A stretch of 64,000 nt of DNA from Botrytis cinerea B05.10 (taxonomy: Eukaryota > Ascomycota > Leotiomycetes > Helotiales > Sclerotiniaceae), in the NCBI RefSeq assembly GCF_000143535.2, contig NC_037319.1, positions 2,108,001 through 2,172,000 on the forward strand, read 5' to 3'. Numbering within the stretch: position 1 is the stretch's first letter; each line of letters begins with the position of its first letter. Under the pieces are notes generated by a model. That model worked only from the letters and a program-made list of their open reading frames with translations. It did not search any database and was not told the origin of the DNA. The position numbers and the translations under genes are program-made. Of the stretch, positions 57,518 to 64,000 are shown piece after piece.

Positions 57518-60290
57518 CTACCCCATCGTCCAAACCGGAGCCTGACACAGCACCTGTCTTCCCCTGATATCAATGCCCATGAATCCAGCAAAGCGTACTT
57601 TGTGAATCCCGTCTTCACTCTTGATTTTCTCACTTGATTCTTGCCCACCTTGGCTACTGATGCTCATTTTCTTTCCCGCCGCTCCGCCGCTACCACCGCT
57701 TCCCATCATAGCTGATAACATGCCCTGGCCCTTTCCACTCTTCTCCTTCATCAGCTTTCCATGTCCCTTCTGCTCCTCTTTCGAGCTTTCGTCCTTGTCA
57801 TGACTTCCCACACTGCTTGAATCAAAACTATTAGTTTCTGCGCCTGGATGTTCCAATGCAGGAATACCAGCTTCGATCTTCATATATTGGCGTTGAACCA
57901 AGTCGTTTGGCATCGGGTACATGATTACAACATCTCTGCTCTCCAAAGGAATGTTCGCTGCAATGCTCACTGCTTGTTCCACGATAGTTGTCGCAGCTGC
58001 TTCAATACCACCCGGTACTGGTTCTTGGAGATAGTTGATTAAGTTGGCCGTCAAGTTGCTAGTGACCATTTTCGAGAATTGGTCCTTGTACTCTTCGCTT
58101 TCCGGAGAGTTCAACAGGTCCTTCAGCCCATCTAAAGTTGCCAGTCTCCACTGAACAATCTTTGCAGTCAGGGCGTCGGATTCTTCTTGGTTGTTGATAG
58201 CAGGAGAGAATAGACGAATGTTTTGTTCGATGTTCTTCAAACTCAAGCTAAGCTCACTCTCCAAGCCTGGGTGGAAACTGCGGTTGAAGACTTCATCCAC
58301 AAGAAATCTTGTGATACAAGCTCTACCAACAGCTGTCATCTCTTGTTTTCCTATTGACATCGCATCACGATTGACAGATTGTGCAAGCCATGCAGGTACC
58401 GTTCTCCAATCTTTGCGAATATTGAAAGCAAGATTGGTGATAGCACCATCTAACCGTAAAAATCGTGATTGATACTCGCCATCATCAAGGGATGTGCGAG
58501 ATTGGGACAGACGTTGATTTGCTAAAGTGTTTTGCAACTGCTCGACCTGTCCTTGCAATTGCTCCACTGATGCTGTCTTGTCAAAATACAATCCCTTGAC
58601 CTTTTTATATTTCTGCACTTGCGGGAATTTAGCAAGGAACCATATCAGTATGAATTCAAAAAACAAAAACAAAAAACTTACGTAGCTCTTTGTATGCCTC
58701 ATTTACATCTCTGTCTCCAGGTGCCGGTGGTGGTGGTGTGCTTCGTCCTTGGTCTCCACCACCAGAAGGATTGTACTGTTCTCGCTGTAGAGGGCCTCCT
58801 CTGTAATTTGGACCTTGATTTTGAGGAGGGAGTGGACTTGTCGCTGGTGTTTGGCTATTGTTATTACTAGGACCTGGTTGTTGGCGGTATGCCGGAGGAT
58901 CCCTCCCATCTGATTGTGCCATTTGAGTTTGTAGTGTTTGCTTTGAGTCTGCAGATCGTCGATTTTGTTGTGTTGTAGTGGATTGCGGTGCCATGGAAAG
59001 GTGTTGCGACAAAGGACGATTTGTAGATAAGCCTGGAATCGGCCCTTGTATTGAAGTTGTTCGCTCTGGATATTCTGCCCTGTTGGACTGATGGATACTT
59101 GTCGGAGATTGATTGTTAGACTGTACCGAGCCGGGACGTTGGTCTTCCCTGTATATCAAAGAAGAATCGAGTTGATGTGTAGAGGCGCTGTCTGGGGTGA
59201 AGTCCTGCGGAGGGTATTGGCTGTTGGGGGAACTTGGGAAGCTATTCAATTGTTGTTGTGAATGAACTTGACCGGGTAATTCGTAATGGTATTGCTGAAC
59301 ACTCTCGGGTGACTCGTATTGACTAGCACCTGAAGGAGATTGTTGATAATAAACTGGAGTAGGCGATTGCTGGAATTGTTGATCAGGGGGGTCGTTCTGC
59401 GACTCTGCTGAATAGAGGGGTGAATCAGAATCGCCTTGTACAGCTCGAATTGTGTTTAGAGGCTGTCGATTCCCATGCACGTTCACAGAACTCTGAGCGC
59501 TTTGTGGTGTGTTTCCTTCAGGACTCGTGATGAGATAAGGATCCAACCCGTCGTCCTCGGGGGTTTCTCGAGGCGATGGCAGATGGGATCTCGAACTCTG
59601 AGCTACCGGTTGCCAATCTGCTCTTTGATGTTGGTCTACCGAATTCCTTTGTTGACTAGTTCGTATTACAGGAGGGCCCTCGTGTCTTCGAGACAACCTG
59701 CGCGCGAGTCCACCAGCGTTGTTGCTATAGGGAACCTGGGTAGCAACTGGGGGGTACTTTTGTTCAGAGGAGCGATTTGAATTTGTCCCTCGCATACGAT
59801 CAAAAATACTACGCTTCTTAGGTTCTGCCACGGGTGACTGTATGTGTGCTGTATGTCTGCGGCCCTGGTTTTGTAACCGTTGAGTATCAAGTACTAAATC
59901 ATCGACGGATGAGCCAGGTGGAGATGGGGAAGCGGGGGAAGCTTCGAGCTCTTGTGGATAGATCTGCTGCTGTTGATATTGATTTGAGACAGCCCGGGAA
60001 GGAGACGGCCCAGAATTATTATGATATGCAGATGCGCGAGATCCAGCTTCGAGATTGCGAGGTTCGTAGGGCTGTTCAAAGGTTTGAGATGGTGTCGTGG
60101 TAACCGTAGTGGTGGTGGAGGATTGTTGTTGAATTGTTGTGGACCTACCCTCGCCAGAACCAGATGAGAAGGATTGTTGCGAGTGCGAGGCTGAAGGAGT
60201 GACCGCCGCTCTTTCTATAGCAGGTTCGTTCAATGCCTGCTTTGAACGATTGCTATGTTTGAACGGGAAGGGCATTTGTATTATGTTCAT
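57518..60290 (-). CDS. Conserved-looking protein, Q/S/P-rich N-terminus and folded C-terminus (2 exons, 902 aa)
   Basis: Exons on the reverse strand: 60290-58682 and 58617-57518 (2709 nt, 902 residues). The first in-frame ATG is 60290; an ATG five codons on (60275, MPFPFKHSNRSKQ) is a good alternative. Residues 1 to about 536 are low-complexity, rich in Gln, Ser, Pro and Asn, likely disordered. Around residues 535-575 is a helix that crosses the intron (EAYKELLQKYKKVKGLYF, then VEQLQGQVEQLQNTLANQ), a probable coiled coil. Residues about 590-800 are mostly helical and well structured (DGAITNLAFNIRKDWRTVP, AVGRACITRFLVDEVFNR, ALTAKIVQWRLATLDGLK, TIVEQAVSIAANIPLESRDV). A Gly/Ser/Lys-rich stretch then leads to a short last block (HKVRFAGFMGIDIRGRQVLC). 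I see no Gly-rich SAM motif or other catalytic signature, so I name no function. Confidence 0.75.
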
Positions 60291-61408
60291 GAAACACAAT
60301 CGAACGGAATCCAAAGAATGAATAGGGTCGGGCCTGGCTGTGCTGGTGGGGCCGATTTCCTTCTGCGTGTAGGTCTGTATCGTAGTGTCGTGCACACTGC
60401 TTTGATCTGCCAGTTAAATTTCTGACAGCTGCCGGTAAAGTCAAGGAGTGGCCCTGAGCGCCTTCAGAGTTCAAGCAAGACTGATTACCTGAGCATGAAA
60501 ACGCGATTCGGAATATGTTTTTGGTATGGTGCCCAGGTGGAGGATGATACAGAAGCGTTCCCAGAAAATCAGTGTGAAGCCAAAAAAGATAATAATAGCA
60601 TTGATGCTCACAACCCGGGCCAACTTGATGTTTAGAGATGCAGCTGGGGTAACTTTGTAAAGCAACTTTGGATCAATTGGGAGCCATTGGGACCAGGGCA
60701 GGAGGGGATAAGGGGGCGAAGTAAAATGGTTTAGGATGATTTCGTTCTAAAGCGTGAAGGTAGACGAATCAATTGGGATTGCGGCGGCTCGACGTTGTTG
60801 GAATAAAAGGCTGGGTTTATGCGATGTAACATATCATTCGACGGTGGCCTTCCATTTCCTTGATATTTCTCAGCACCATCCTGATTCCATTGTCTACGGC
60901 TTCTCGTTTCTTGTCATCTTCCATCCAAAGGTACCTAGGGGAGCAGAACTTTGAATATGGCTATCGATATTGACATTCGAGCATGTGTGTGTGTGTGTGT
61001 GCTGCAGAGGCATGCTCAGCTTACATGTGGATTAGACTGGATGCATCCGGCCAACACAGACGATAGATAGAGATGGTTCATGTACGGATGAAAGTGGATT
61101 AACGCAGGATCAACTATTGATGTTTCTTGCGATGACAAGAGATGGCCAGCAGATCGCCACGAGATTTAATCGGAAGAACTACCTATCTATGGTCTATGGA
61201 GGATAACATGAAGGATTGTCAACACCAAGTATTGCATCTAATTGCAATCGACCAGAGAATCATGAGCATGTAACTAGACCAGTAATGTGTTCGCAGTGAA
61301 TGGCTCGAGCTCTCCCCATGCGAAGAAGAGGTCCGTTGGATACAAGAATCTGGGTATTAACCGCAAGATAAACGGTTCTCCTCTCAAAGCCTCTAGACAA
61401 TACGAGTA

Positions 61409-61451
<43 letters not shown>

Positions 61452-64000
61452 TTGATAGTTGGTTGATGTTATAATTAGGCGATATATCCAATTCCATAGG
61501 TATCTGATTGTCTATCTATCGTAGGCGCTAAAGGATCACTGAACTCAAAGATTCTATCTACACTCGATTATCTAGGTATTCAGACATTCAATTTATCATT
61601 ACCTTGGCTCATCTCATGAAAGTGTTTCATCGTCCATCTTCTAGTCGTGTATTGTCAACGGCGATGCTAAGAACCTCTGCACGGAGTCTGCAGACTTTAG
61701 TACAGATATCTCCCTCCAACACCTTGGCATTTGACTATTGAAAACCCATGGTCACTAAAACGATCAATCAACAATTACGACATTTCTTTTTTCTTCGCTC
61801 TTTTGGGCAAGAAAAGTCAAGGTGTGGGAGAGACTGTAGGTATTTTTAGAATTTCCTCCGAAGCACGAGAAGAAAAGCTTGACCCAACACCTGCATTCAT
61901 TCAGGCGAATTCTTCCATGAATAACGTGGTAAAAGGAAAGAAAATAGGTCGGTTGGCTGCAAGCTGGTATTTGATTAAAATGCAACCAAAAGTCGATTGA
62001 ACCGAGAAGTTCCGGTGTGTTGCATAGGAGTAAATGATAGATCAAGAAATCTGTAACCTTACCTTTCCGACCTATGTAGGCTGGGAAGTTGGACCCTCGT
62101 GAGATTTGGGGGTTGGATGTGTTGCTCGAGATGCCCCGGATTGTCATTTCGCCCATGCAGTTACCGTGCATGCGGTGAGGAGATTCGGTGCGACGACTGA
62201 AGCTCTGTTGAGTAGCCGGAGAGGTATTTCTGTGAATGGATGTCCTAGAATGGATGTCCTAGGGTTTGCTGGACGAATGATATTGGGCTGTCATTCAACA
62301 CCGGTAACAACATATGCTGTATCATCGGCGCGCCGCCATGTAAGATACGTTGTGTGGTTCCAGCCTTAATAGTTTCCTTCGTGCCAATACACGTTTCGTC
62401 AAACGCCTCTGATGACTGGATGACTCAATAGCAATTTTTAAAGGGACCATGCTAAAAATATACTTGCCTGCCGGATAAACTGTCAACTCGTCGAAAGATT
62501 GTGTCAAGGAGAAAGTATCGGTGAGCTGTAGACTCAATTCTTGATTTCAGGACTTTGATATTCGATAATGAGAAGGATTCATCACTCTGCAGCTGCGGCA
62601 ACAATGTTGTTCCCATGATTAGTTGAGAAGACGTTGGCGTATCCGGATGACAGCAGAAACGAAGCTATGAGAACCGTCATTGTAACTCTATCGTGGAGTT
62701 TGTACAGAGCAGAGTAAAGCCAATGTCAAGGAATGAGGGAAACCCCGCGACCCTTCCAGGGCCAGCTCCCGTTATTCGTTACTTTCTTTGGTAAAATGGG
62801 GGCTCGAATCTGCGGTAGATCTATGCCAATCTTGGTTGATTGGAGACCTTTGGATGACAGCATAAAGATCTCCGCATTTTTTCCATCTATTTTGCATAGC
62901 CTCAGCGTAGCAGTGCTAATGTGCAGCGAACAAAGTGCATGCTCTGCCGGCATATCATTCGGCGTCTTTCGATATAAGGGATGCAGAAGGCAAAACCCTC
63001 ATCTCTTATTACGAAGACCGCACATGAAGAGGCAACGCCAGTAGCTTCGATGGTTGACGAGAGAAAGGAAACCATCAGCCCCTTTTCCTCACCGAACAAT
63101 CAGACGCACCGCAATCCTCCCTCCATCACAAGGTACGTACATACAATGCTCGGTACTATGTCATACGATTCACGGAAGGACCAAAACAGCATCTGCTGTC
63201 TGTCTCTGCCCCGCAAACCCATTCCATGTTCTACCAGAACGCCCAACGTTTCAAATACAATTAAAAGCTCCTTGATCTTCGTCCAATCTTGAAGATCTCC
63301 ATCTTACGATCCAAATGCCAAGATCCATATATTAAAGTTATCCAGGCGTGCCAGGTACCGGACGGTCGAGCTGTAAGTTACTTATTAAGCACACCACAGC
63401 TTCACCAGGACCATCCTCCTTTCGCTAGATCTCTTTTATTCTCCTAGCCAGGGGTTTGGTTTGGCCAGGGAAAACGCTACAATGGTAGCGGCTAAGGCTC
63501 CTTTAATATGTGAATACCAATTGATATTTGACGTGAATCCTTTCCTCAACCGCTTTGTTGTTCATCCTTCACTCGTGAAATGTTGGAACAACCATGGACA
63601 ATTAAGACAACAATGCGTACCGTTCATGCCTCCGGCCCATTCGGAATTGCGATTGGAGAAGGGGAATGGAATGAATTATGGAGAACTCATGGATCCAAGT
63701 GATGGTAGGATCTCACTCAGAGGCAGGCAGATCATAATGTTTCCTCCCTCTTTCCTTTCCTCTTTCCTCTTTCCGTGTTTCCCACCGCATGCATCATCTT
63801 GTATGCAGCAGTAGTACCAAAAACTGCAAACCTTAAGGAAGGAAACGAAACAAAACAAATTGGTCCCCTTTTATTTCTCTACAGACCGTCCGGCCCGAGA
63901 GGAGAGGAGAGATTCTTGTAAAACAAGGAGTTTCCAGCCTTCAACTTTTTCCATGGCCCAAAGCCGTTTGTCATATGATCCGATCTTCGTTGTCCTGCAC
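60291..64000. other. Spacer to window end
   Basis: No supported gene. It begins with the promoter of the reverse-strand 902-residue gene. A GT tract (about 60981-60999) and a GAT/ATG tract (61409-61451) are present. Forward and reverse frames of up to about 135 codons show no family resemblance. The frame at 63461-63814 begins without an ATG and has no recognised domain; a gene may start near the right edge, outside the window. Confidence 0.5.
61409..61451. repeat. Trinucleotide tract (ATG)n
   Basis: About 14 perfect ATG (GAT) units, ending in TTGATAG. It lies about 1.1 kb upstream of the reverse-strand gene start. Confidence 0.9.

Noticed and set aside
59475..59780. Forward frame antisense to the Q/S/P-rich protein
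   Set aside because: A shadow of low-complexity coding sequence; no promoter or family support.

Overview
The window is eukaryotic chromosomal DNA from a filamentous ascomycete. The evidence is genes split by short GT..AG introns (mostly 45-110 bp) with CTAAC/CTGAC-like branch sites, fungal secreted plant-cell-wall enzymes, a fungal EB1 and a Vam7-type SNARE, and long AT-rich spacers full of microsatellites. The mix of GH3 beta-glucosidases and a PL3 pectate lyase fits a plant-associated Leotiomycete (a Sclerotinia/Botrytis-like fungus). That placement is inference from gene content and style; no species marker is visible.

Layout. 0-4.6 kb: AT-rich spacer with no gene. 4.6-5.6 kb (+): basic hypothetical protein. 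9.0-12.1 kb (+): secreted GH3 beta-glucosidase, 5 exons. 14.5-15.4 kb (-): hypothetical protein with two LPSY motifs. 15.7-21.3 kb: gene-poor, rich in short tandem repeats. 21.7-22.75 kb (+): hypothetical protein with a Pro/Ser-rich, Gly-rich C-terminus. 22.75-27.9 kb: gene-poor, with three copies of a near-palindromic motif. 27.9-29.1 kb (-): PL3 pectate lyase, 3 exons. 29.1-32.9 kb: stop-dense spacer. 32.9-36.1 kb (-): second, divergent GH3 beta-glucosidase, 8 exons. 37.5-38.5 kb (+): EB1 microtubule plus-end protein, 4 exons. 39.0-40.2 kb (+): PX-SNARE (Vam7-like). 42.1-44.9 kb (-): 940-residue membrane-anchored coiled-coil protein. 45-51.9 kb: gene-poor, with two doubtful coding remnants. 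51.9-52.4 kb (+): small hypothetical protein. 54.4-56.5 kb (-): cytochrome P450, 8 exons. 57.5-60.3 kb (-): 902-residue protein with a Q/S/P-rich N-terminus and a folded C-terminal domain. 60.3-64 kb: no supported gene.

How the genes work together. The two GH3 enzymes and the PL3 lyase are all predicted to be secreted. They would act outside the cell, finishing cellulose or beta-glucoside breakdown and cleaving pectin. The two GH3 genes share no intron position, so they are old paralogues and not a recent local duplication. EB1 and Vam7 are housekeeping functions (microtubule tips, vacuole fusion) lying in tandem about 580 bp apart. The P450 has no recognisable biosynthetic partner in the window.

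I reconstructed exon structures by hand from splice signals and reading-frame continuity. All six multi-exon models close to a multiple of three. The most notable observations are an intron in the second GH3 gene that reads as two abutting introns (possible recursive splicing), a 22-bp poly-C tract directly after a textbook intron acceptor near 49.5 kb, the triplicated near-palindrome at 25.6-26.0 kb, and a competing acceptor in the 57.5-60.3 kb gene that would delete its conserved domain.
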